Below, one piece after another: positions 23,150 through 33,875 of a DNA stretch of 64,000 nucleotides (positions are counted from its first letter, which is position 1; each line of letters opens with the position of its first letter). The DNA lies in contig NW_020312336.1 of assembly GCF_002999335.1 (NCBI RefSeq), forward strand, positions 1 to 64,000. Reading direction: 5' to 3'. The position numbers and the translations under genes were made by a program. The stretch comes from Cyclospora cayetanensis. Taxonomy: Eukaryota; Apicomplexa; Conoidasida; Eucoccidiorida; Eimeriidae. The notes beneath the pieces are model-generated. The model did not search any database and had not been told where the DNA came from. It saw only the letters and a program-made list of their open reading frames with translations.

Positions 23150-25520
23150 TTGGAAAGTGAGTCCCCTGTTGCTTTCTCTCTCGTTCGCCTGAGACTCTAG
23201 GTAGGGGCCAGTTGACACAGCCCTGACATCCGTATGTTTCTAAATCCAAGGTTTGCTCTCCCCTTCGTGCCAAAGACGCAGGAGCTGCGCCCATTTGTTC
23301 CTCAAAACCTCAAGGATCCCATTATTTGCAGTAGACTCTCCGGTTGGTGTTTTGATTGCTGTACCACTGGCAACAATGCGACCACCTGACGAGACGCTTC
23401 ATGTAGATCTGATAGAGACTGATGATCTAGCAACTTTTTGCCTACGTTGTGATTTTAGCAAACAGAAGTTCTATATTTCTCGATGTACCAATATTCTAAA
23501 AGATTCTCATACTTAAGCTTTCTCAGCTCGCCTAAAGCTTGCCGTTGAGCTGATCTCAAAAACTTTGATGAGTTAAAGCGTGGATGAAAGGGCTGTAGTG
23601 ATGCCTGTAGGCAGACAAATTTCTCTACGTGAATAGAGCCGCCATGAGCTTCTTCTTCCGCAAATAGACATCCTGCAAAAAGCACTCGTTTACCTTGTGA
23701 TTGGCATAACTTCATGGACGCATTCAATAACACTTATCAGCTGACGAATCATACCATTCTATCAGTTAGAGAGCCACTGCATTCACACTTGCTTTTAGGA
23801 CGACCTTTGCCTTTCCAACAGGCACTGCGCCACCGGCCACTTCCATCCCCAGAGCTTTGCTCCTAAAGGGCGCTTTTTGAAATTTAAGTTACTGAATCAC
23901 CAAAATAATTGCTCAAAAGAATATATATGTCGCAGGGAAGCCTAACCTCCCGCTGTATCCGTGGCCGGTAAACAAAAGGCGAATAACTTCGTCAAGCCAC
24001 ATGATATTAGGAGTGTATCACTCCACGTGAGCTCTCTCTGCATCCGACCGCATGTTTTGATGCGATTATGTAGTTTAAAGCGGAAAATTTCTCGATTGAG
24101 CAATAAAACCACCAGAAGCACCGCGACAGCAACCAGAGGGAATATGGGGATGCAAAAATGGCTGAAGGGGATGGGTGCAAGGAGGGACAGCGTTGCTTAG
24201 GATGTAGCCGTAGGGAGGTTCAAGCTGGCCCGCGCACTGCAGTTACTTCCTCCTGTTTCTCTTCACGCAAAATACAAGGGTAATATAAAGGGGCGGCTTT
24301 AAGTAACCCCTTAAACATGCCCTCATGCTACAGAATACTCACCCCAGAGAGCACCAAAAAGCTGTACGAAAAAAGTTTAACATAATAATTTTCACTTGAT
24401 CGCACACACAATGGCCATGCGCACGCGGATGCAGCAAGACTTTGCTCTCCTGCAGGTACCAGAATACACTCGAATGCAGTCCACAATAAACAAGCGATAC
24501 TGTGCTCTCAATTGGTCAACCTGCTTAATACGCCTAACTGAAATGTGATACCGTCAATACTTAGTTGAATTTCGACGACGCGGTAGCAAAGTTTCAGCAA
24601 AACTGGCAAACAGCCGCAGACCGAAGGGAATGCAGAGCCTGCTGTAGGTGGTCATGCACGTGGGTGGTGTTTAGGTGCTTCTGCCCTTGTTAAAGCTCCT
24701 TTGCTGCAAAATACGGTCAGCATAATAGAAGTAGATTAGGAAACTGCCCGATGTAGCATCGGCTTTTAAAATTCAGGCGATGGTCGTCTGCTGTCTGGAT
24801 GCGCTCTCCCTCGCTGCATGCACAAGGGGGCCGTTGTTAGTTTGCTGATTGTCTAGCTTTTCTTTGTGGAAAAAAGTGTTTTCCGAATATCTTTCCGTAT
24901 GGTAACTGTAATGTGCTAGCTTTACGCCTACAGTCTCTTCAGAGTACCCCTGTCTTCTTGTGGTGTACCTACACCTGAAAACACGATACCGCCAGCCCCC
25001 AGCTGGTGGGCCTTGACCCGCCCTTCAGACCCTTTAAAAGGTCCGTACTGTTCGTGTCTTGTTGCTGCGGCTGCATCACAGTGTAGGCACCCCCCTGGGG
25101 GCCCCCAAAGGGCCCCCGAACTCTCCAAGCCAAGGGGCAAAGGGAGAGTTAGAAGGGGGGGCACACGTAAAGCCCTACTCTCACTACACATAACTCCGTT
25201 AGCATTTTTTCGGGCGGCAGTGGCAGACGCCCTCTTGCGCTTTGGTGGAAGGCCGCCAAGCGCACACACGTAACCCCAGCGACGCAAGCCGTCGCCTTAA
25301 GACTGAATCACAGTGCTACTATGCTCAATTTCACTTACCCTCTCTACTGCTTAAATCTAGGTTTATCGGCTGCTTTGGGGGATGGTGTTTTCCGTGTGGA
25401 CGCCTCAGAATATCCGGCATAGCGCCCAGGTCTGGATCCAGCCTCATCACTAACAAGCAACAGGCACACCCCCAGCCAGCAAGCATCAACAGCAGAACGC
25501 CAAAAGTAGAGTGCATCAGG
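23150..25520. other. Intergenic region upstream of PSMA4
   Basis: About 2.4 kb without a supported gene. Its left part may contain the unresolved 5' end of element B. Around 25.0-25.25 kb the base composition turns GC-rich, with G/C runs such as CCCCCCTGGGGGCCCCC. This produces long but feature-less open frames on both strands. No domain or splice-linked exon was found. Confidence 0.45.
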
Positions 25521-27282
25521 ATGTCTCGCCGCTACGACTCTCGTACAACCACTTTTTCGCCTGAGGGTCGCTTGTACCAGGTGCCTGTGCAGGTTGTTGC
25601 TGTGCTGCAGCCACCCATAGCGCATGTCTCTTCCTGCCCGCACGTTGTCTTCTTCTCGCTACACTACCAACCTGTTGTTTCTTCGCTCCCTTCCTGTTCT
25701 TGGGTCTTGATTTTGCAGTCGGGGCTTCCAGATCTCGTTTTCGGAGGCCGTCTGACTACTCTTTGCCTGTCTCTGCCGCGTTGTGCTTCAACAGGTCGAG
25801 TACGCACTGGAGGCGATTAACAATGCTTCTTCAACCCTCGGGATTCTAGCGAAAGATGGGGTTGTCTTAGCAGCAGATAAGATGGTGACATCGAAGCTGC
25901 TGGATCATGGCAGGGCCAAGGAAAAGCTATATAAGGTACGTGGGCTTGGACATGCAAAAGAAGGCGTGCAAAGAGGCGAGAAGAGGAGAGAGGAGCCACC
26001 GAGAATACCCGTCTAGATATACATGTATCTTTTGAAAGAGAGAAAAAATAGTACACAGTTTCGATGACCTTTGCTTTTCCAAATGATGCCCGACTACACA
26101 CTAAGCGCATTTGGCGTTGACGGCCTACTTGCAGCCTGCCTTCCGTTCAGCTTTTTGCAACAGGGTCTCTAAAGTCAACATTTCTGTGCCTTTTCCCTTT
26201 CTCTACAGGTAGACAACCACGTGATGTGCGCTGTTGCGGGCCTAACGGCCGATGCAAACATTCTGATCAACCAGGCGAGGGTCAATGCTCAGAGGTTCCT
26301 CTATCAGTACGGGGAGCCGCAGCCTATTGAGCAGCTGGTAGTGCAGCTGTGCGACATCAAACAGGTAAATTTATGGCTATTCAGCTGTACATGGAGTGAA
26401 GCAGTCTGTATGAATACATTGGGCTCTCCACCTGTACGTACACCTCGACGGACTCCTGGCCCCGTGCCTCTGGTTCAAGTGCCTCGTTTGCATGGCATGC
26501 ATCTCTGCCTGGTGGCTCTCGCCATGATGATCTATCTGCTTTTAAAACGCCTTGTTTCATGCTTTTGTAAATAAATGTTCTTTTTTCTTCATGATTTGCG
26601 CAGTCTTACACGCAATTTGGCGGCTTGCGCCCTTTTGGAGTCAGCTTCCTCTTCGCGGGCTGGGACATGCACCACGGCTTTCAGCTGTATCACACGGACC
26701 CCTCTGGCAATTACTCTGGCTGGAAGGCGACTGCAATCGGCCTTAATAACCAGTCTGCTCAGACGATCCTGAAACAAGTGAGCAAGATGGAGGAAAGCGA
26801 GGGAAACAACGCTTCAGAGTCCTTCGAGTTGTATGGGTGTGTGCATGTGCGCACGTAACTGGGCCTAGCAGCAGAAGCAACGGGGTAGGGCGAGCAGGTG
26901 TGCCTATGTGCTGGTTCCAAGTGTGGTGCGCGAAAGGAAGAAAAAAAGGAAGGACTCAAAGTGTTTTTTCTCGGCTACACTTCAGGATACGAACCGATGC
27001 CCTAGGCAGAAGAATGCATGTGCCAGTAGCCACCGACTCTGTACACTCTGCTTGCCTCAGGAGCTGCGAGACGATATCGACGTTTCTAGTGCTCTAAATC
27101 TAGCGGCCAAGGTGCTGAACAAGACCATGGACTCTGCTGCCCCTAGCGCTGACAAACTGGAAATTGCAGTCTTGCAATTCGACCCCAAGAATTCGGGAGT
27201 CCTCATGCAACGCCTACTGCCTACTGCCGAGGTGGAGGCTCTCTTAAAGAAGGCACAAGAGCAACAGACCGAAACGCAATAA
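25521..27282 (+). CDS. PSMA4: 20S proteasome subunit alpha type 4
   Basis: A structural alpha-ring subunit of the 20S proteasome core, which gates substrate entry and has no catalytic threonine. Five exons (25521-25580, 25795-25935, 26209-26364, 26604-26777, 27061-27282), all phase 0, encode 250 residues against 261 in human. The N-terminal alpha-subunit signature is intact ([20 protein letters not shown], then VEYALEAI). Subtype is set by CDIKQ followed by [14 protein letters not shown], by [18 protein letters not shown], and by [10 protein letters not shown] near the C-terminus. The lysine-rich tail of the animal protein is shorter here ([14 protein letters not shown]). The start has A at -3. 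Every intron sits at a codon boundary. It shares the protein-turnover theme with CSN5 but is not adjacent to it. Confidence 0.97.
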
Positions 27283-28541
27283 TCTATGTTTAGGTCTGCC
27301 GTGAAGCGCGTGTTGCCATAGTTCTATAAAACAGTCGCAGACGCTTACCGTGCAGCGTAGTGACCAACACGGCGTCTCCACATGCACGTTTTCATGAGCA
27401 TGCCCCAGCCCTTAGGCGCCCTTTGCCTTATATAGGGGCACCGATAAGAATGCATATACATGTATGGCTGAGATCGGCATCGCGGCGTCCTCTTCCTTGC
27501 AGTTTTGCATGCGAGCGGACGCTGAGCTCCAGGGTGTACTTACAGGCAAATGCCGCTGTGCATACACCCCATGGCAACGCGCGAACCGTGTTGAGCTGCA
27601 ACACGTTGTGTTGTCGCTTTGCTGCCAAGTGGGGTAGCACAAACAGCGGAGGAAGAGGCACAGGCAGAAGCGTTAAAGGGGGAGGGAGGATCTAGCTTCA
27701 GAACACCCGGCAACAGGCACTGTGTGCTGCCCCTGTGCCTTCCTTTTCTACGCGATTCTGAAAAATTGAACCGCGCACAAAAGGGTGACCTGACTACATG
27801 CGCACACATCAATACCTACACTCCCAAAACACATTTATCGAAGACTTGCCGAGCAGCCCTTGATGCTTCATCTCTGCAAAGCCTTTGATAGTTTCCATCT
27901 AACACTGCATACGTGCAACTCGGAGTAGTGGTGGCAGCCCCCGAGAAGATAGTGGCGTGTAGTCAAGGGTCAAGAGCCACACAAAATACGCGTCAAGGTT
28001 TTGTACACGAATGAAGCGGCACCCCCACTCGGCCCCTGAGGAGCACCCCGCCCAGCGACGCGCTTTCGCCGCTGTGCGAGATGAAAGCTGTGCATGCAAC
28101 GCAGAGCGAATCCCCTCCTCTGAAGGGAGGCAGGCTCTCTTCCGCTCGAAGAGACAGCAGGAGCTGTGGGGGAGAAGGCTTTGCTCGAAAAAGGATTCCT
28201 CCCCAAATCTCTAAAAAGGGTAACACCTTGCAGCACTACTACGGGCGCCTTCTCTATTTACGACGGCGCGCGGTGCACTCTGCGCAGCACCCCTGTTTCT
28301 CCATTCGAATGGCGCAGGCATGCGCACCAGGAAGGCAAACAATTGCGCATTTAGCCTGAGTCGCAGACTCATCCAGTGTCTGGCCGCCTTAGAGTCACCC
28401 GCAAAAAGCAGTCGGCCTGTCTGTAAAATACACAGCCGTTGCCGCTCATAGAAGAACGACGCACAAGGCTCACACCCACCTTGTGCTCCCCCTCCTCCGA
28501 AGTAGAAGGAACTGAATGCGACATGGAACGTGACTCTGCCG
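27283..28541. other. Intergenic region between PSMA4 and phosphatase
   Basis: About 1.25 kb separating two convergent genes, so both 3' ends should lie here. Open frames at 27360-27888 and 28011-28359 lack recognisable domains. No repeats stand out apart from scattered GCATGC-type motifs. Confidence 0.5.
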
Positions 28542-30227
28542 CTAAAGCACCCTGAAGACAGCAGTCTGTGTCTGCTGCTGCTGCTGCTTTGCGCCGCATC
28601 CACTTGCAGCCTCCACAAACCGCTGCGGGCTACAGCTCTGTGGCTTCAGAGATCGTCTCGACGCATTGCCACTTGCCTTCTCTCTCTCTGCCACCAGCTC
28701 CAAGGCTTCGGCACGAGAAGCACGTCGGACTGCTGCAGAGGAAGACTGCGGGGTAAGCTCCTCCCCCAAGGCGGCGACAGCTCGAGACAAAACAGTCTCG
28801 GCGAAGGCGCTGCTCCCCCCCCGCCCTCCCCTTTCATCAGCATCTCCCTCCTCCCCCCGCCCTTCAACACCAGCAGCGACGGCGCATGCGGGAGGCTGCC
28901 GCTCGCACCAGAACGTCGAACACGAAGACTTCTTTTCCGCCTGCTCACACGCGAGAAGACGCCTCTGCTGTTGGCAGGCGTCTTTGCACCCTTCCGAATT
29001 CGCAGTGGCGTCCAAAAGCAAGTCGTGATGCTTCGCCTCTACTGGCGCTCTTGACTCCGCCCCCCCGCAGCTCGCAGTCCTCATACACGGTGTGGCTGGG
29101 GGGGGATTCGCAGCAAGAGAGGAAGAAGTTGAAGCCTCCTCACTCGCCTCCTCCCCACCAGCAGGCACGGCTAACGCCAAGTCGGCCCTCCAACACGTGT
29201 CGCTACAGCCTGTGTCTGCCCCCCAATCCTCGTCGCTATCCTTCTCTCGTGCAAGATGCCCCTTGTTCGCCTCCTTTCCAAGCTTTAGCCCTCCCCCCCC
29301 TATCTCGACTGCTCCTGTTTCGCGAGACGCACAAACTGCATTCCTGCCGTAGCCTCTCTCCCCGTGTGAGGTCGGTGCCTCAGCCGCGTCTAGCACGGTG
29401 CTGATTTCACCATCCGAAGGCCTAACTGCGTTCGCTTCTTCAGGAGCGAAACACACACTCTCAGTTGGAGGAGCACGCGCTGCCTCCTTCCTGTCCGCTG
29501 CGGCTGTGGCATCTGCTGCTTGGTCGGCTGCTGTTTCTGCCGCTCCAGAAGCAGGAGCTCTTGCAGGTCCGATCATCCTCTTAGGTTTGGGCTGCTGCTG
29601 CCTTCGCGAGTTTGAGAGGGAAGAAGATGCCGCGACTCTCTTTCTGGCAGAAGCGCATGGGGGCACCCACACCCCCTGTGGCGCATGTTGCAGATGCCTC
29701 GGCTCCGCCAATCCGCCCCTCGCCTCCTTTTTTACCCGCTCATACAGAGAAACAAGTTGCTCCCTGAATGCCTCGTTCGGACAGGCGAGTGGATTCTTCC
29801 TTCTGACAAATGCCAGAGCCTCCGCAGCGCTCATGCCCTCAAACTTGATGAGGTAGGAGCAAATGAAGGCAACAGAACGCGAAACGCCCTGGTTGCAGTG
29901 TACCAACACATTGCCGTCCTCTCGCGTTCTGCATGTCTCCAGAAACTCCCAGACATCTTCAAAGTAAGGATGGAGGCTTTCCGTCTGCGTGTCATACACG
30001 GGCACCCTAAGGTACCTGAAGAGCAACCGTGATCCGATGCATCGCTTCTCGTGAAAGTTTGGCACGCCCCCCTCTCCGCAGGGCGGTGTGCAATTGATAA
30101 TGTAGGATATCTTCAGCCGACGGAGCAAATGCTCGTCTCGAGCTGCCTTCTTGTCACCCCAAAAAAGCCACGGGAAACGATCCGCGTCGAGAGGCTTTAA
30201 ACTGCATGCGCCGGTAGCTGCAGACAT
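28542..30227 (-). CDS. Dual-specificity protein phosphatase with long tail
   Basis: A cysteine phosphatase predicted to remove phosphate from Ser/Thr/Tyr residues. One uninterrupted 561-codon frame starts at 30227 (G at -3). The catalytic domain spans about residues 18-170. It opens with WLFWGDKKAARDEHLLRRL and carries the general acid Asp79 in RVPVYDTQ. The P-loop is VHCNQGVSRSV, with nucleophile Cys111 and Arg117. An AFVRRKNPLACPNEAF motif follows, typical of DUSPs. Beyond residue 185 the protein is low-complexity, rich in Ala, Glu, Ser and Gly with a Gln run near the end, and probably disordered. It has no membrane segment or lipidation motif. Introns inside the low-complexity tail cannot be excluded. 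Substrate is unknown, and I assign no orthologue symbol. Confidence 0.88.
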   Translation of the reverse strand: MSAATGACSLKPLDADRFPWLFWGDKKAARDEHLLRRLKISYIINCTPPCGEGGVPNFHEKRCIGSRLLFRYLRVPVYDTQTESLHPYFEDVWEFLETCRTREDGNVLVHCNQGVSRSVAFICSYLIKFEGMSAAEALAFVRRKNPLACPNEAFREQLVSLYERVKKEARGGLAEPRHLQHAPQGVWVPPCASARKRVAASSSLSNSRRQQQPKPKRMIGPARAPASGAAETAADQAADATAAADRKEAARAPPTESVCFAPEEANAVRPSDGEISTVLDAAEAPTSHGERGYGRNAVCASRETGAVEIGGGGLKLGKEANKGHLAREKDSDEDWGADTGCSDTCWRADLALAVPAGGEEASEEASTSSSLAANPPPATPCMRTASCGGAESRAPVEAKHHDLLLDATANSEGCKDACQQQRRLLACEQAEKKSSCSTFWCERQPPACAVAAGVEGRGEEGDADERGGRGGSSAFAETVLSRAVAALGEELTPQSSSAAVRRASRAEALELVAEREKASGNASRRSLKPQSCSPQRFVEAASGCGAKQQQQQTQTAVFRVL

Positions 30228-32687
30228 CTCCGCACCAGTCGGTGCCTCTGCGCTTTAGCCGAGTAAAACGGGAGAAAACAGTATGCAAAAGCGAAGTCAG
30301 ACGCTCGATCTCTGAAAGACCGAACAACAGACACCCGAAGGGGTATACACCAACCCGTTCAGACCCTACGAGGCTCCGCCAAGCGGAGAGCCACGAAAGC
30401 ACACACGCGCATAAATGCTTGGCAAGGGGCTGCCTTACAAAACACACGGATCAGCTTCGAACTTGCCCTTTTGCAGCTGCTTTTTGCGAATACACCTCGC
30501 GTATAGATAGAGATACGTATTTATCAAGAGTGCACAAAAAACAATGTTATCCTGCACGGAACTGGACGAGAGGCTGGTAGAGGTGGTCTTCAATAACCAA
30601 GCAGCACGCCGGAAGACACAGCTCCACGCGTGTCGTCTGAAGCTTAGAGACGAATGAAAAAGGAGGCGTGGCGATTGGCCGCAGGAAAGCCTTAGTGCCT
30701 TCCGATGAAGATATCGAGATATGTACGGCGGGACGCACTTGGGAAGGGAGGATTGGTGCCGTCTTCAAACTAGAGTGGAGACGAATAGCACGGAACTATG
30801 CCTGTAGTGTCGAAAAAATCCCAGAATTGTGAAGTCGGGTAAAGAGAGGTAGCAGGGTGATGAACGCTCGTGAGCAAAGAAGAATGCCAGGGGTGATCCT
30901 GCAGGGAAAAGACGGCTGCAGACTTGCTTGTCTATTCGCATGAACGCAGGGAGGTAAAAGGGTTCGCAATTCACAAAAACACCTAACGAGAAGAAATGGA
31001 GAACTTCTTTGTCTGGTTTCCGACCTTACGCACGTGTTCAAATGCTGAGCGGCCTGCAAGAAGACTCGAAGAGCTATATATATATGCAGTCCGCGCTCAA
31101 TGTAGTTCCTGTGCATATTAATAGGACTGAGAACTCGTCATTTGCCGCTTCTCATCATTGTGAAACAGAAGTACGTGTAGAAGAACATCCAACTACGCTA
31201 GAAAGCCCAGGGGCACAGAGGGTAGTGATATGCTTCGAGGGCTGCGGCCAGCCCCAGGTGATATACAGGAATCTTTTGATTGTGTGTCAAATAAAGCCTA
31301 GATGGCTTTTCTTTTGATCATTCGCAGTTATTATATCTTTGCTTTCCATCATAACATGCAGTTAGGCAGCCAGTATACTGATTTACGAGAGTGAACCTTC
31401 TTGAAGGGACCGCACAAAAGGCGATCTTTGTAAACTCAGAGAAAAGCCGCTCTTGTAGCCTGTATCACCACAAAAGAGAGATTTGCCTTTTGTTCTTTAG
31501 GTCGAGACCTTATCTGAGTCTTCTGCCTCTATCAGTGCCGGTAGTCTTCATGGAAAGAGAACTCGCCCTATCTTTCCTTGATCTTGTTAGATTCCCATCA
31601 CGAGACACGCGGCACGAAACAGCTGATTCTGATTAAACGCATCTGAATTTCACTGTGCTTGCATTCTAGAAGACAGCTAAAGGGGCTCACTTGCTGGACT
31701 CTCGTCAAACACCCAGTTCCTCCCTCACTGAAGTGATGTAGTTTGGGCACTTCGTGAAAGAACACATCAATTCAACGAGGAGAAATTGTGTCCATAGATA
31801 AGAGGAGCTTGTAGTTAGCTTTATCTGGTATCGATGTACCACGGTACTGCCTGTACAGCTTGGGTATTTCTAAGGGGACCAGACAGCGGCCCCTTCATGT
31901 CCAAATGATCTCCACTTTGCGAGCTGGTCAGTGATCGAAATAAGCACGACCCTTTGGTCCTGCAGAAGAGGCAACTTTGTCTGGTACAAGCGTGCACACC
32001 CTCAGACGATGGGTGCGAGGTCAAGTGCAGAAGGCACATCGAGTGAGATATAAAGGGGAAGAAGGGAATAAAATATAACGACTGAAGCCATCCCGATCAA
32101 GTACCGCAAGGGACGGGGATTCAGGTGGAAAACGTGGGAGTGAAGATCTTGCTGGCTATCCACGTGTCAGGATGGCTTGCGAAGATGCATTGACAGTTGA
32201 GATAGAGCACTGGTGAGCAGAAGAAGCATTCGAACAAACGTCAGCGTCACCCCGTGAATTGCAACCAATGAAAAGCAGCGACTTGCTAACAAAGGCACAA
32301 AGAGCCAACTCAAGTAATCTGCCCTTGTGCATGCATTCAAGAAGCTTAGTTTGGCATATTATGCCTGATTCTTGCCTTTTGTGCTTCCTGCTATGAAGAG
32401 TCCGCTACAAGTATCGATTTAACACAATGTGCAATCGACCGTGGATTTCTTTGCAGTACTGGATGTGACGGCCACCAGATGTTCACCAGACATACACAGA
32501 GCAAATATGAAGAATACGCAGATAAAGGTATTTAAGGAGCTTTTTCCATTTTCGTCCGTTCTTTGCGCTTTTCCCGTTGAAGAAAAACCCCTGGTGCTCC
32601 CACCGGTACTTTACATCTCCCAAAAGAGCGGCAAATCCTATAAAAACCGAAATGGGTCCACTTAATTCCCAACGACGTTTTACACTC

Positions 32688-32723
<36 letters not shown>

Positions 32724-33875
32724 GTATCCCTGTCAACTTTGTCTACTTCGAGTTTTTTGAGGGAGCCAGTTTTACGCAATCCAGCACAAACCGCCTTCGG
32801 TCTTAGAAGCATGCAAGACCCCATAGCCATAGATATCCTTCATAACGGACTTTTCTTTCTTCTTGCATAAAAATTCTTGAGTATTCTGCCTTATCCTGCC
32901 TGTTGCGTGCATCTTTCACCGTATTGTGGGGCAGTGGGTAAAAGCATTCTAGAGAGCGTCTCCTCGGAGCTACGGATTCTCGTACGTACTTCCTAGGCTG
33001 TCTCGTCTTCACTTTTGCAGATCGCTGCCTATCTGTCGGGCTGCCTCCCTTGTTGTTATTGCACGACCGAGCTGTCGAAAGGAAAATAAACAAATGAATG
33101 TTGACTGGCTTAGGAGGCCTTTCTGTCCCGCAATTGGTTGTCGTGACCGTTCTAAATACTCTTTGGCTCTCTTACCTCGCTTTCCGCCGTATCGTTTGGG
33201 AGCACTGTGTCTGACTGCGTCATTAGGTGAATCCACAGCCAAATGTGGGCCTCAATCACGATGAAGTCATCGTCAAAGACCTTTACAGCCCAGATTACTG
33301 TGTGTTCAGCTTCTCACATTCGACAATTCTCAGCGATTTCCTACACACCAATCGCAGCTTTGGAAGCTGCGCTCACCTCGAACCGCACATCTCCACAGGT
33401 TTTCCTACATACATCTTTTTTTCAAATCGTATTTTGGCTGGCCATCAGATAGGATTGCACTGCAACGGTGTCGCGGAGTTTTGTTTTTTGAGCAGACAAC
33501 GCCCTGGATAGCACAGGGAAGATTGCCTGCAGATTCCGCTACCCGCGGCTTGGGGCTTTCGAGGTCTTCCTGCGGATTCCATCAAGCACCAGGAAAATAG
33601 TACGCGTAACGTCTGCTCAGTTGTATTCAAACTCCCACACACGCAAGAATCTGAATGCATGCTCAGGCAGGCTTTGCAAGGCTTCTTGCTCCCAACGCTC
33701 GTCATGCTATGGACCTCACACTGCCAGTCAGGCTGCTCTGCTTGCTTCTTCCTGTGTCTGATAGCGTGCCCTCGCACAAGTCCCTCCCCTGCATGCATGC
33801 CCTCACATGGGCGTCTTGCTGGGGCTGCGAAAATAGTCTCGCTGCCAGCTTTCCCTCTCCCACTGCTACTTTCAG
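30228..33875. other. Region with unresolved 5' exons of the lysine-rich gene
   Basis: Mostly non-coding. Three exon-like stretches on the plus strand may be 5' exons of the gene that follows. The first is 32446-32527 (acceptor TTCTTTGCAG, donor AAG|GTATTT). The second is 33021-33226, open for 68 codons after CTTTTGCAG. The third is 33239-33398, whose frame includes AQITVCSASHIRQFSAISYT and ends CCACAG|GTTTTC. Only 33239-33398 matches the phase of exon 33876, and I could not chain all three. A 30-base TA microsatellite lies at 32691-32720. Confidence 0.4.

Larger units (their letters stand above)
18000..23150 (-). mobile_element. Decayed Ty3/gypsy-type retroelement B
   Basis: A minus-strand element related to element A at 54.9-60.5 kb. 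Matching blocks include 18560-18640 with 55290-55350, 19740-19800 with 56165-56225, 19975-20095 with 56405-56520, 21140-21190 with 57685-57735, and 22800-22975 with 59115-59265. An LTR-like copy lies at 18300-18550. Coding capacity is lost. The protease region, which reads LLALLDSGC in element A, here reads LALLRNGCEVD with a stop just upstream. The reverse-transcriptase thumb region around 21280-21549 is open but diverged. The matching 5' LTR near 23-24.5 kb was not identified, so the right border is uncertain. Confidence 0.65.

Noticed and set aside
24928..25287. Open frames on both str ands of the GC-rich segment
   Set aside because: They result from high GC and few stops; no domain, and the plus-strand frame merely precedes the PSMA4 start.
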